Source: Acetatifactor aquisgranensis (GTDB taxonomy: Bacteria; Bacillota; Clostridia; Lachnospirales; Lachnospiraceae). From it: a stretch of DNA of 64,000 nt. Positions 25,779 through 33,588 of the stretch are shown here, piece after piece. Position 1 is the first letter of the stretch. Each line of letters starts with the position of its first letter. The stretch is taken from the NCBI RefSeq assembly GCF_943193215.1, contig NZ_CALPDH010000006.1, positions 137,781 to 201,780 on the forward strand, written 5' to 3'. The notes below the pieces were generated by a model. It saw nothing but the letters and a program-made list of their open reading frames with translations. It was not told the origin of the DNA and ran no database searches. The position numbers were made by a program, and so were the translations under genes.

Positions 25779-26455
25779 CTCGCCACCCCCAAATCCTTTA
25801 ATCTGCCGTCCGTCATGCGCAGCACCCTGTCCGACGCGTCCGCGTGGTTCTCATTGTGGGTGATCATCAGTATTGTCTGCCTGTATTTTGCCGACATGGA
25901 TTTCAGCAGAGCGATGACCTCCTGGCTGTTCCTGGAATCCAGGTTTCCGGTAGGCTCATCCGCCATGATAATCGCGGGCCGGGCGGCCAGCGCCCTCCCG
26001 ATTGCCACCCTCTGCTGCTGGCCGCCGGAAAGCTCACTTGGGAGGTGCTTTCTGCGCTCCTTTAAGCCCAGGATCCCCAGAAGCTCCTCCACGTACCTCT
26101 GGTCCGGCTTCTGGTAATCCAGCAGCAGAGGGAATGTGATGTTCTGCTCTACATTCAATTCCGGAATCAGGTTAAAGGACTGGAAGATAAACCCGATATT
26201 CTGGCGGCGGAATACTGTAAGCTTCTTTTCGGGCATGGAAAAAATGTCCTTTCCGTCAATCAGCACTTTCCCGGAGGTGGGATTGTCCAGGGCTCCCACC
26301 ACATTTAGAAGCGTGCTCTTCCCGGAGCCTGATTCGCCTACTATCGCGATGAATTCCCCTTTGCTCACGGTAAACGAGACCTTGTCCAGAGCCCGGACTT
26401 CCGCTTCTCCCTTTCCGTAAATTTTACACAGATTCTGTACTTCAAGAATGTTCAT
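25775..26455 (-). CDS. MacB/BceA-type ABC transporter ATPase
   Basis: 226 residues with Walker A (GESGSGKST), signature (LSGGQQQRVA), Walker B (AIIMADEPTG) and H-loop (ITHNENH). AGGAGCAGG precedes the ATG. It partners the permease at 23454. It is preceded by a 187-bp gap with repeated TCTTAC boxes, so it probably has its own regulated promoter rather than depending on the kinase transcript. Confidence 0.92.
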   Translation of the reverse strand: MNILEVQNLCKIYGKGEAEVRALDKVSFTVSKGEFIAIVGESGSGKSTLLNVVGALDNPTSGKVLIDGKDIFSMPEKKLTVFRRQNIGFIFQSFNLIPELNVEQNITFPLLLDYQKPDQRYVEELLGILGLKERRKHLPSELSGGQQQRVAIGRALAARPAIIMADEPTGNLDSRNSQEVIALLKSMSAKYRQTILMITHNENHADASDRVLRMTDGRLKDLGVAR

Positions 26456-26580
26456 ACCTGCTCCTATCCGCCCGCTCCGGCGGGCATTTTATTCATGCGG
26501 GAAGAGCCGCTTCTCTCGCGGCGCTTCCATGTGAGACCCGGAATTTCCCAGACGGCGCGTTTTGGCATCTTGGAGATTCT

Positions 26581-26641
26581 TCTTACACTATATCCCATGT
26601 GTCTTACTTTCACATGAATTTCATCTTACTATGTTGTAAGA
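26581..26641 (-). promoter_or_regulatory. Triple TCTTAC repeat upstream of the ABC operon
   Basis: On the plus strand TCTTAC starts at 26581, 26602 and 26624 (21- and 22-bp spacing, two helical turns). An inverted copy GTAAGA lies at 26636-26641. On the minus strand a possible -10 (TATAGT) lies next to the first repeat. This is a candidate binding site for the regulator at 27963, between the kinase stop and the ABC gene. Confidence 0.5.
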
Positions 26642-26642
26642 T

Positions 26643-27878
26643 TTACTCTTTTGCAGGATGGAAAAAGCTCAGTACAAATCTGCTGCCCAGGCCGACCCTG
26701 CTGGTTACGGATATCGTCCCCTGGTGGGCCTCCGCAATCGACTTTGCCAGCGGCAGCCCCAGGCCGATTCCGTGGGTATCCTGGGAATAGCGGCTCCGGT
26801 AAAACCGCTTGAAGATATTATGGATATCCTCCGGGTGGATTCCTTTCCCATTGTCCTCCACCACAATATTTGTAAGCAGAGGTGTCCGCTCCCAGCTGAC
26901 CACCACTTTCCCGCCCCGCCGGGTATGTTCCAGCGCATTCTTCACCAGATTTCCCAGGGCCTCCGACATCCAGAGGGCATCGCAATAAAAATAAGCATCG
27001 CTGTCCCCGGACAGCAGGATTTCTTTTGATTCCCGGGCGGCCAGGGTCTCGAAGCGCTCCGTCACATCCCGCAGGAGCATTTCGATATTTTCATCCGCCT
27101 TTTCCATTCTGACCGTGCCCGCGTCCAATCTGGCTATTTTCAGCAGCGTGTAGACCACATCCTCCACCCGGCGTATCTCCCGCATGGATTTCCGGCTAAA
27201 CTCCTGAATCGTCTTCCTGTCCGCGCCCTCCTGGGCCATGATCTCATCATACATCTTAAGCGCGGCCAGGGGCGTCTTAAGCTGGTGGGACACATCCGAG
27301 ATCATATCCTGCAAAAAGACGCGCGTCTGCTTCTCATGCTCCGCCTGGGCGGAAAGGATGGTGGCAAGCTCATTGACCCTGTGGAACAGGCTGTACCAGT
27401 CCCCGGTCTCCTCACTGTCGATGCGCTGGTCCGTATCTCCCTCCAGGAACCGGGTAATCACCATATCCGCCTCTGCGATCACCTTTCCCTGTCTCCGGAT
27501 ATAAATACAGACTGTCAGGAAAACAGACGAAAAAACGATAGAAAGCATACCGCCAAGCATAACGGCGGTACGCTTCCGATAAGAGCGGACAGCGGGAATC
27601 AGTCCGGAATCAGTGTCTTCATGGTAACCTGCCCCCTGCAGGGCCTGCTTTCCGGCCTCCAGGTCAGAGTCCGTTTTGTCTTTCGTAAACGCGGATGCCA
27701 CATTTATGTCCGGGTGGTTCACCAGATATCCCGCTGTTTCATAATCATGCTCCACCATTGCTCTCTGGAACTCTTTCGCCATGTGTGATAAGAGGATGGC
27801 TGAACCCGCAGCCCCGGCCAGGCAGATGGCAAGAAGCCAGCACAGCATTTTCCTTGTCTCTTTTCCCATTCTTTTCAT
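26643..27878 (-). CDS. Sensor histidine kinase
   Basis: 411 residues. TM1 about 11-31, an extracellular loop of about 70 residues, TM2 about 105-126, then a HAMP-like segment. DHp H198 lies in DVSHQLKTPLAAL. The ATPase domain has LGNLVKNALEHT, VEDNGKGI and GIGLGLPLAKS. It follows its response regulator with an 84-bp gap. It is paired with 27963 and probably controls the transporter at 23454-26455. Confidence 0.92.
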   Translation of the reverse strand: MKRMGKETRKMLCWLLAICLAGAAGSAILLSHMAKEFQRAMVEHDYETAGYLVNHPDINVASAFTKDKTDSDLEAGKQALQGAGYHEDTDSGLIPAVRSYRKRTAVMLGGMLSIVFSSVFLTVCIYIRRQGKVIAEADMVITRFLEGDTDQRIDSEETGDWYSLFHRVNELATILSAQAEHEKQTRVFLQDMISDVSHQLKTPLAALKMYDEIMAQEGADRKTIQEFSRKSMREIRRVEDVVYTLLKIARLDAGTVRMEKADENIEMLLRDVTERFETLAARESKEILLSGDSDAYFYCDALWMSEALGNLVKNALEHTRRGGKVVVSWERTPLLTNIVVEDNGKGIHPEDIHNIFKRFYRSRYSQDTHGIGLGLPLAKSIAEAHQGTISVTSRVGLGSRFVLSFFHPAKE

Positions 27879-27962
27879 ACTGTCTGTTATCCCTCCTGAA
27901 GAATGTGTTATACAATTGGAATCTCCAGACCACCTGTCATGGGGCTTTAGCTGCCTTTCAGC

Positions 27963-28676
27963 TCAGATGCCCGATTCCGTCTCGCGCTCCTCCCCTGCCC
28001 ATTTATATCCGAACCCGATTTCTGTCAGGAGCTTCGCGGGGGCATTGGGATCGTCTTCGATTTTCCTCCGCAGCCTGCGGATATAGACAGAAAGGGTATT
28101 GTCATCCACATAGCTGCCGTTCCCATCCCAAAGGCGGTCTAAGATCAGCTCCCGCGGCAGGATTCGATCCGGATTCTGCAGAAACAGGCAGAGCAGCTTG
28201 TATTCCACCAATGTCAGAGGCACTTCTGCCTCCCCTTTCCAGCAGATACGCTCCGACATATCTATCCTGATTCCATTGGATGCCAAAATCATGTCGCTTT
28301 TCGAAAACTGCGTGGAGCGGCGCAGCAATGCGTTGATTCTCGAAAGGACCTCCCCCAGTCGAAAGGGCTTTGTAATATAGTCGTCCCCGCCCATGTCCAG
28401 TCCCTTTACGATGCTGATTTCCTCATCCGAAGCGGTCAGGAAAATCATCGGGACGGCGGAAGTCCTCCGCACTTCCCTACAGATATCAAAGCCCGTCCCG
28501 TCCGGCAGCGTCACATCCAGCAGCAAAAGGTCATACCGGCCTGCCTGGAAGAATCGATACGCCTCCTCTACGGTACGGGCATTGTCCACCAGGAAGTCAT
28601 TCTTCTCCAAAGTATATTTCAGGCCCTCTATCAGGCTTAAATCATCCTCTACATATAATATCTTTTTGTCTTTCAT
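27963..28676 (-). CDS. OmpR-family response regulator
   Basis: 237 residues. Receiver with EDD near 10-12, Asp54 (LLLDVTLPDG), FLTASD and DDYITKPFRL. Winged helix ends LLTEIGFGYKW. The start has GGGGGATGG upstream. It is first in the second two-component/ABC module. Its promoter region shares a 67-bp element with that of the LytTR regulator at 58632. Confidence 0.92.
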   Translation of the reverse strand: MKDKKILYVEDDLSLIEGLKYTLEKNDFLVDNARTVEEAYRFFQAGRYDLLLLDVTLPDGTGFDICREVRRTSAVPMIFLTASDEEISIVKGLDMGGDDYITKPFRLGEVLSRINALLRRSTQFSKSDMILASNGIRIDMSERICWKGEAEVPLTLVEYKLLCLFLQNPDRILPRELILDRLWDGNGSYVDDNTLSVYIRRLRRKIEDDPNAPAKLLTEIGFGYKWAGEERETESGI

Positions 28677-28793
28677 TTCTAACCATCCCCCGGATGCCCC
28701 GCAATTTCTATGCGGCAGCCTTTACAGACTCTTTTTCGGTTGCGAAGTTGCAGTGCCAGAGCAGAAGCTTATGCCGCTGCCATAAATAAATAA

Positions 28794-28860
28794 TTTATTA
28801 TAACCTACCCTAAGCAGCAAAACAACACCGTTTCTGCGAAATGCTTATCTGATGCAGCGA
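28794..28860 (-). promoter_or_regulatory. Promoter of the regulator at 27963 inside a conserved 67-bp element
   Basis: Minus-strand -35 TTGTTT (complement of 28820-28825), 17-bp spacer, -10 TATAAT (complement of 28797-28802). The block aligns without gaps to 59404-59470. The upstream half (CAGATAA, one variable base, CATTTC) is also conserved, suggesting a shared activator site. Confidence 0.7.
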
Positions 28861-28924
28861 AAGGGTTTTCGTCTTTCTTCATTTAAGTATAAAAATCTGA
28901 TTTTTAAGAAAATTTTTTACGCAG

Positions 28925-28955
28925 TGAGATTTCTGTGACATTTTTATGTTATCTT
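28925..28955 (+). promoter_or_regulatory. TGTGACA-type operator/promoter, copy 1 (regulator at 28979)
   Basis: TGAGATTTCTGTGACA (28925-28940) is followed after 9 nt by TATCTT (28950-28955). Same layout as 31390, 32278 and 38689. The upstream half-site is degenerate. It probably autoregulates the operon. Confidence 0.65.
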
Positions 28956-28978
28956 ATGAGGAGAAAGGAAGTGAAGCT

Positions 28979-29662
28979 ATGCGGCTCTTAGTAGTTGAGG
29001 ACGATCGTCTTTTGAACAATACACTTTGCTACAATCTTTCCGCAGTCGGTTATACTGTGGATGCCGCTATGACAAAGACAGCGGCAGTATCTTTCTGCGA
29101 GACACAGGACTATGATTTGATTGTTTTGGATGTCAGCCTGCCTGACGGAAACGGGTTTGATTTATGTGAGATGATCAAGGAGCGCCGTCCTGATACTGCG
29201 GTAATCTTTCTGACAGCAAACGACATGGAGCGCGATATGCTGAAAGGATTTGAGTTGGGTGCAGATGATTATGTAACAAAGCCGTTCCCTATCAGTGTAT
29301 TCCGCAAAAAGGTTTCGGCGCTGATGGGCCGCGTCCGGAAGCAGACAGGCGGCGACTGCTATACGGACGGTACGCTGTCCATCAATTTTTCAGAACTGAC
29401 CGCCACTCTCGCAGGAGATTCAATTATTTTCACGCCAATGGAATATCGCTTGCTTAAGGTGTTGGTGAGAAATCCGCAGATTGTTTTGACAAGACAGGTG
29501 CTTCTTGAAAGACTGTGGGATGCAGACGAAAACTTTGTGGATGAGCACGCTTTGACCGTTGCAATCAGCCGTATCCGGGGAAAGATTGAGATAAACGACC
29601 TGCAATATATCAAAACTGTCTATGGCATGGGCTATATGTGGATTGGAGGGCTGAAAAAGTGA
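28979..29662 (+). CDS. OmpR-family response regulator of the third module
   Basis: 227 residues from the ATG at 28979 (AGGAGAAAGGAAGTG upstream). Asp51 (IVLDVSLPDG), FLTAND and DDYVTKPFP complete the receiver. The winged helix ends KTVYGMGYMW. The kinase start overlaps its stop. By shared operators it is the likely regulator of the ABC transporter 9 kb downstream (38752) and of the unknown genes at 31465 and 32590. Its family commonly controls peptide-resistance transporters. Confidence 0.92.
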   Translation: MRLLVVEDDRLLNNTLCYNLSAVGYTVDAAMTKTAAVSFCETQDYDLIVLDVSLPDGNGFDLCEMIKERRPDTAVIFLTANDMERDMLKGFELGADDYVTKPFPISVFRKKVSALMGRVRKQTGGDCYTDGTLSINFSELTATLAGDSIIFTPMEYRLLKVLVRNPQIVLTRQVLLERLWDADENFVDEHALTVAISRIRGKIEINDLQYIKTVYGMGYMWIGGLKK

Positions 29663-30690
29663 ATGCCAGCAGACTTTCCATCAACCGTGCCTGTGCGCTT
29701 TGCGCTACTTTTTTAGGCATAATCTCTATTGCTGCTATCGTTGCAGCGTTTCTCTTAACAAAAAATTTGGCGGTCGTGTGGCTGGGGTTACTGTTCGTTG
29801 TGCTGGTGTTTGCCGGTGTTGTCGCTTTTGTGGCCTTTCTCCGCCACAAACTGGTTTTATTCTCGGACAACCTGTGTCGGACAATGGATGATATGCTGAA
29901 TGGATCGGCTGCACCGCCGCAAAACTATGAGCAAGAAAATCTGTTTTACAAAATCAATCACCGGCTGACGCGCCTGTATGAAGTCCTGCGGGAGAACCAG
30001 GAGAGCATAGCAAAAGAACGTGCCAACCTGCAGGAATTGATTTCCGACATATCCCATCAGGTAAAAACGCCCATTGCCAATCTCCAGATGGTGAATGCCA
30101 CGCTGCTGGAACAGCCTATGCCAGAGGAAAAACGGCAGGAGTTTTTAATGGCATCCAGCGGCCAGCTCGAAAAGCTGGACTTTCTCATGCAGGCTATGAT
30201 AAAAACCTCTCGTCTGGAAACCGGCATCATTTCACTGGATAGAAAGATGCAGCCTCTTTATGATACTCTGGCGGCAGCGTTGGGCGGCATTCTGCTGAAC
30301 GCTGAAAGGAAGAATATTCATGTCAACGTAGCTTGTCCGGCAGATATAGTGCTGGCCCACGACAGGAAATGGACAAGTGAAGCCCTGTTCAACATTCTGG
30401 ACAATGCGGTGAAGTACACCTCGGCAGGCGGAGATATTCAGGTTTCTGTTCAAAGTTGGGAGTTCTATGTAAAAGTAGATATAACTGACAGCGGCAAAGG
30501 GATAGCTGAGGGCAGACAGGGAATGATCTTCAAACGCTTTTACCGGGAAGAAGAAGTACACGACATTGAGGGCATCGGCATAGGACTGTACCTTGCCCGC
30601 GAGATTGTCACCATGCAGGGGGGCTACATCAAGGTTGCTTCGAAGGTGGGGGATGGCTCAACTTTTTCCGTATTTCTGCCTCATGGATGA
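29659..30690 (+). CDS. Sensor histidine kinase of the third module
   Basis: 343 residues from a GTG at 29659 that overlaps the regulator stop; GGAGGG lies 8 nt upstream. Two helices (about 12-34 and 38-60) are joined by only a few residues, so there is almost no extracellular part, as in BceS-type intramembrane sensors that read the state of a transporter. H133 in DISHQVKTPIAN. The ATPase domain has LFNILDNAVKYT, DSGKGIAEG and GIGIGLYLA. This supports pairing with an ABC transporter. Confidence 0.92.
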   Translation: MNASRLSINRACALCATFLGIISIAAIVAAFLLTKNLAVVWLGLLFVVLVFAGVVAFVAFLRHKLVLFSDNLCRTMDDMLNGSAAPPQNYEQENLFYKINHRLTRLYEVLRENQESIAKERANLQELISDISHQVKTPIANLQMVNATLLEQPMPEEKRQEFLMASSGQLEKLDFLMQAMIKTSRLETGIISLDRKMQPLYDTLAAALGGILLNAERKNIHVNVACPADIVLAHDRKWTSEALFNILDNAVKYTSAGGDIQVSVQSWEFYVKVDITDSGKGIAEGRQGMIFKRFYREEEVHDIEGIGIGLYLAREIVTMQGGYIKVASKVGDGSTFSVFLPHG

Positions 30691-30695
30691 ATGGA

Positions 30696-30726
30696 AAAGG
30701 GCAACCGATTTTCTCGGCTGCCCTTT
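30696..30726 (+). terminator. Hairpin after the third-module kinase
   Basis: AAAGGGCA plus CCGA pair with TCGG plus TGCCCTTT (30696-30726), 6 bp after the kinase stop. The downstream T-tract is poor (TTCTTTTAC begins 11 nt later). Confidence 0.5.
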
Positions 30727-31139
30727 GGTCATGGTTCTTTTACTTTATGGAATCTACCACTACAAGAATATCGTCGGATGATACGGGCTGACTCTCTGGC
30801 TTCAACTTCGGATTCCACTGTATACTACGGTTTCAGCGGCAAATACTACATCAAATCCAAAAGTTTTTCAAAAAAATTATACCACACCTTTTTGTGTGCG
30901 ATGTAATAAGTTGCCTGAATGTACCTTTGCCGCTTTGCTGGCGGCGCTGTGTCGTCCCTCGTTGAAAGAGGTGGTCAGACAGCTATCTTCACCAATGAGG
31001 TACTTGCCGCTGCCCTGTTCAAGTTTCGTTTTAATAATTAATAAACAGGAAGTATAAGAAATCGCTTTCATTTTTGGAAAAACGGATATATAATAAAGCA
31101 ACGACAAACTGGGATTTGTAAGGCTGAAAGGAGATTTCT
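30727..31139 (-). other. Gene-poor gap with a possible coding remnant
   Basis: No convincing gene. A minus-strand frame from about 31060 to 30877 reads LEQGSGKYLIGEDSCLTTSF and continues in plausible composition, so it may be the tail of a lost gene. I do not recognise it. A plus-strand TATAAT near 31090 probably belongs to the promoter of the stub at 31140. Confidence 0.3.
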
Positions 31140-31319
31140 ATGAGCGCAGACCTGCCTTTTTTCAAATACCACCCTGATCCATTCTCCACTGGGACTTTTT
31201 GCAGGATGGACGAGCCGGTTTTCTGCCCCTGCTGCGGCCAGGAGACCTCTGTCATCTACGCAGGGCCTTTCTATTCTAAGGATGAAGTGAATTACCTGTG
31301 CCCCCAGTTTTTCGGGTGA
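31140..31319 (+). pseudogene. CbrC-family (UPF0167) protein stub
   Basis: 59 codons with a good start (AAGGAG upstream) matching the N-terminus of CbrC-like proteins: LPFFKYHPDP, the CPCCGQET zinc-type motif, GPFYSKDEV and YLCP. Full proteins are about 180-200 residues. The frame ends three codons after YLCP at a TGA, where sequence identity is lost. Colicin-resistance-type function was known for E. coli CbrC; this stub should not work. Confidence 0.75.
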
Positions 31320-31389
31320 TTTCATCTTTTGGGTGAAATCCACCTTGACAAATGCTCTCCTGGGTAAAATTTTTAAGAAAACTTGCGCT

Positions 31390-31422
31390 TGTGACATTTC
31401 TGTGACAATTGGCCGTTATGAT
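31390..31422 (+). promoter_or_regulatory. TGTGACA-type operator/promoter, copy 2
   Basis: TGTGACA (31390-31396), TTTC, TGTGACA (31401-31407), 9 nt, TATGAT (31417-31422). This is the cleanest copy. It lies 43 bp upstream of the gene at 31465. Confidence 0.75.
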
Positions 31423-31464
31423 AGCGGTATGGTGGACAAATGCTGATTGTGGAGGAATAGAATT

Positions 31465-32271
31465 ATGGAACAAAATCAAAACGGACGGGAAGAAATTGCG
31501 CAAATCATAGAGGAACATATTGATTTTATGACGAGAAGGTATCGTGAAACAGGGAGTGTATTCAAGAGCATTGTCGCAAGGATTGGATTTTTTCCGTATA
31601 TGGAATGCCTCGGGAAAGTGCTGATGGATAAGAATTGGGATAGGCTGAACAACCTTATTTATCAGGAAAATTGTTTCAGAAGTTTGTGCTCTTTGATGTG
31701 TGGAGATACTCATTATTGGGCTTTTCTGGATATGTTGGATGCTCTTGCGGTGGGAAATATGAAAACACTGGATTTGCTTGTCCCCCATAAGACAGAACCG
31801 GTAACAAATATTTTTCCTGCATACAGACCTGCCACCAATATGCTGATCGGACTTTGGCGCAAGGACAGCAGCGTTTTGGATTATGCCGTTCCGAGGGCAA
31901 AAAAATTTGTGTCTGGAAAAAGACCGCAATGGGAACGGGCGGCAGTAGCTTATTTGCTTGCAGTGTACGATAAAAACCCGGAAGAAGCGGGAGTACAATT
32001 AGAACTTTTGTGTAAAGGAGTTATGCGGGCAGATTTTGACGCTGATACGGATAAAGTGCTTTTTGTGCCTGCACATGGATTATATCAGCTTGCCGCCTGT
32101 TTGTGGGACAAAGAGCTGTTTCAGCAGCTGCCTATGCCAAATCACAAGATTTTTTCCAAAGAATACGCTGTTTGGAGAAATACACATGAGATACAGCCAG
32201 AGTTATTTGTAAAATATCCTGAGCCGATGATTAACAGTATTTTGATAAATCCTGAAATAGAAATGTCTTAG
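31465..32271 (+). CDS. Unknown protein, possibly immunity-like
   Basis: 268 residues from the ATG at 31465 (TGGAGGAA upstream). It is all-helical by appearance, without signal or membrane segments. Repeated leucine/aspartate-rich helix pairs (DMLDALAVGNMKTL, GLYQLAACLWDKEL) recall Imm49-type and TPR-like immunity proteins, but no diagnostic motif is seen. Its promoter carries the third-module operator. GC content is lower than in the first 28 kb, consistent with acquisition. Confidence 0.6.
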   Translation: MEQNQNGREEIAQIIEEHIDFMTRRYRETGSVFKSIVARIGFFPYMECLGKVLMDKNWDRLNNLIYQENCFRSLCSLMCGDTHYWAFLDMLDALAVGNMKTLDLLVPHKTEPVTNIFPAYRPATNMLIGLWRKDSSVLDYAVPRAKKFVSGKRPQWERAAVAYLLAVYDKNPEEAGVQLELLCKGVMRADFDADTDKVLFVPAHGLYQLAACLWDKELFQQLPMPNHKIFSKEYAVWRNTHEIQPELFVKYPEPMINSILINPEIEMS

Positions 32272-32277
32272 GAGCAC

Positions 32278-32307
32278 GGCATTTCTGTGACAATTGGCCG
32301 TAATGAT
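32278..32307 (+). promoter_or_regulatory. TGTGACA-type operator/promoter, copy 3
   Basis: A degenerate first box is followed by TTTC, TGTGACA (32286-32292), 9 nt (ATTGGCCGT, identical to copy 2) and AATGAT (32302-32307). It precedes the remnant at 32419 and the gene at 32590. The sequence after the -10 (ATCACAGA) matches copy 4. Confidence 0.65.
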
Positions 32308-32418
32308 AGCAGAATCACAGAGAAATCGAAGTTTTTTATGAAGCAGGGGAAAATAAATCAGAGAGTTTAAAATGGCATGATTATTTCGCTCCAACAAAAT
32401 ACAACAGGAGATGATTTT

Positions 32419-32549
32419 GTGTTTGGATTTGGAAAAAAGAGGATAAGGCCCCGGAGAAGCGGTTGGCTGATTTCCAAAGAAAAAAGGACTGGGCTGGGGT
32501 GTCCAGAACCTATGATGAGCTGACACTATGTCTGGCAAAAGAATTGTGA
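32419..32549 (+). pseudogene. Small gene remnant with A6 frameshift
   Basis: A GTG after ACAGGAG starts FGFGKK. With one extra A in the A6 run the frame continues EDKAPEKRLADFQRKKDW, then AGVSRTYDELTLCLAKEL and a TGA. The composition and helix pattern look like a real charged N-terminal domain that breaks off at SRTYDEL. I do not know the family. Confidence 0.5.
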
Positions 32550-32589
32550 ATCGTATCTCAAACTATCTGAATTTAGGAGGAGAGATAAA

Positions 32590-33006
32590 ATGGTAGAATC
32601 GGGGTTTAAGACAAAAGCACAGGAATTGATTAAGTTGATGGTAGATACGATTGCAGACAAAGAATACGAAAAACTTGTATCCAACATTCCACCAAAACTT
32701 TCATGGGCCGCTTTTATTGACGCAGAACCGACATCAGAAAATGCCTGCCTGGGATTTGGGAAGTGGTTGGTTGAACAATTGGCTATGTGGGAAGAATATG
32801 AAAATAAAGAGTTTGTGGTAGACCATTTCCAAAAATCCTGTATGGAAGATATAGATGATGCGGACGAAGCAAGGCTTGAAACGGATAATAGTGATGTGGT
32901 GTGTTACAGACCAATGAGTTTTGGAGAAGAGTTGGATTTTTGGTTTGAAATAGAGTTTTTCACAGAGGATGGGCAAATAAAGGCGGTATTCGATGTAAAT
33001 ATATAA
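32590..33006 (+). CDS. Unknown 138-residue protein, immunity-like
   Basis: The ATG follows AGGAGGAGAGATAAA. A soluble acidic protein: helical N-half (ELIKLMVDTIADKEYEKL) and a C-terminal beta pattern (DFWFEIEFFTEDGQIKAVF). Size and composition are like immunity proteins of toxin systems or small DUF families. It lies under operator copy 3, 280 bp upstream. The function is unknown. Confidence 0.6.
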   Translation: MVESGFKTKAQELIKLMVDTIADKEYEKLVSNIPPKLSWAAFIDAEPTSENACLGFGKWLVEQLAMWEEYENKEFVVDHFQKSCMEDIDDADEARLETDNSDVVCYRPMSFGEELDFWFEIEFFTEDGQIKAVFDVNI

Positions 33007-33050
33007 AAGCTCAACGAGTTTTATATATTTCAGAAAGCAGGTGCATTTAC

Positions 33051-33131
33051 ATGGTTTATTTTTCTGACGGGCAGATAACGATTCGTAATATGGAGTGCAA
33101 AGATGCACAGGCGATTACGGATGCTGAAATG
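33051..33131 (+). pseudogene. GNAT acetyltransferase stub (first 27 codons)
   Basis: The start MVYFSDGQITIRNMECKD with AQAITDAEM matches the beta-1/alpha-1 start of GNAT acetyltransferases and has a ribosome site (AAAGCAGG). After GAAATG (33126-33131) the plus-strand frame becomes the antisense of the AraC remnant. The rest of the enzyme is gone. Confidence 0.65.
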
Positions 33132-33520
33132 AGATGTACGAATACCAGCAATTCTGATAGCTTCTGTTTCTGCAATGCGATAAGGCATAGCATTTCCTCC
33201 TGTGACTTTTACGGAAAATTTAATTGGCAGATAAGCATTTAAGGTAGTTCCTTTGCTTTTTGCAGCAGCAGGCGTTATTCCATGAACACTTTGAAATGCT
33301 CTGCTAAAAGATGTTGGAGAGGTATAGCCATATTTGAGGGCAACATCTAACACCTTTTCGTCTGTCCGCTGTAATTTGAAAGCAGCCTGTGACATTCTGC
33401 GCCTGCGTATGTACTCTGAAAGAGAAACACCCGCCACATAGGAAAACAAACGCTGAAAGTAATAGGTTGATAACACGCAATACGGGCTGCTTCCTCATAA
33501 GATTTTTCATGCGCTCTTTT
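33128..33520 (-). pseudogene. AraC-family regulator with GyrI-like domain, broken
   Basis: The main piece reads STYYFQRLFSYVAGVSLSEY, the second helix-turn-helix (EKVLDVALKYGYTSPTSFSR) and the start of a GyrI-like effector domain (MPYRIAETEAIRIAGIR). It lacks most of the effector domain. Upstream, YEEAARIAC lies in another frame, so there is a one-base shift near 33480. The true start is also missing. Its 3-prime end abuts the GNAT stub head-on. Confidence 0.8.
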
Positions 33521-33588
33521 GTAAACTTTACTGGTATAAAAATTTTTGTTCAATCTATTTTACACTGCCATGCGGTTTTATGGTTTGC

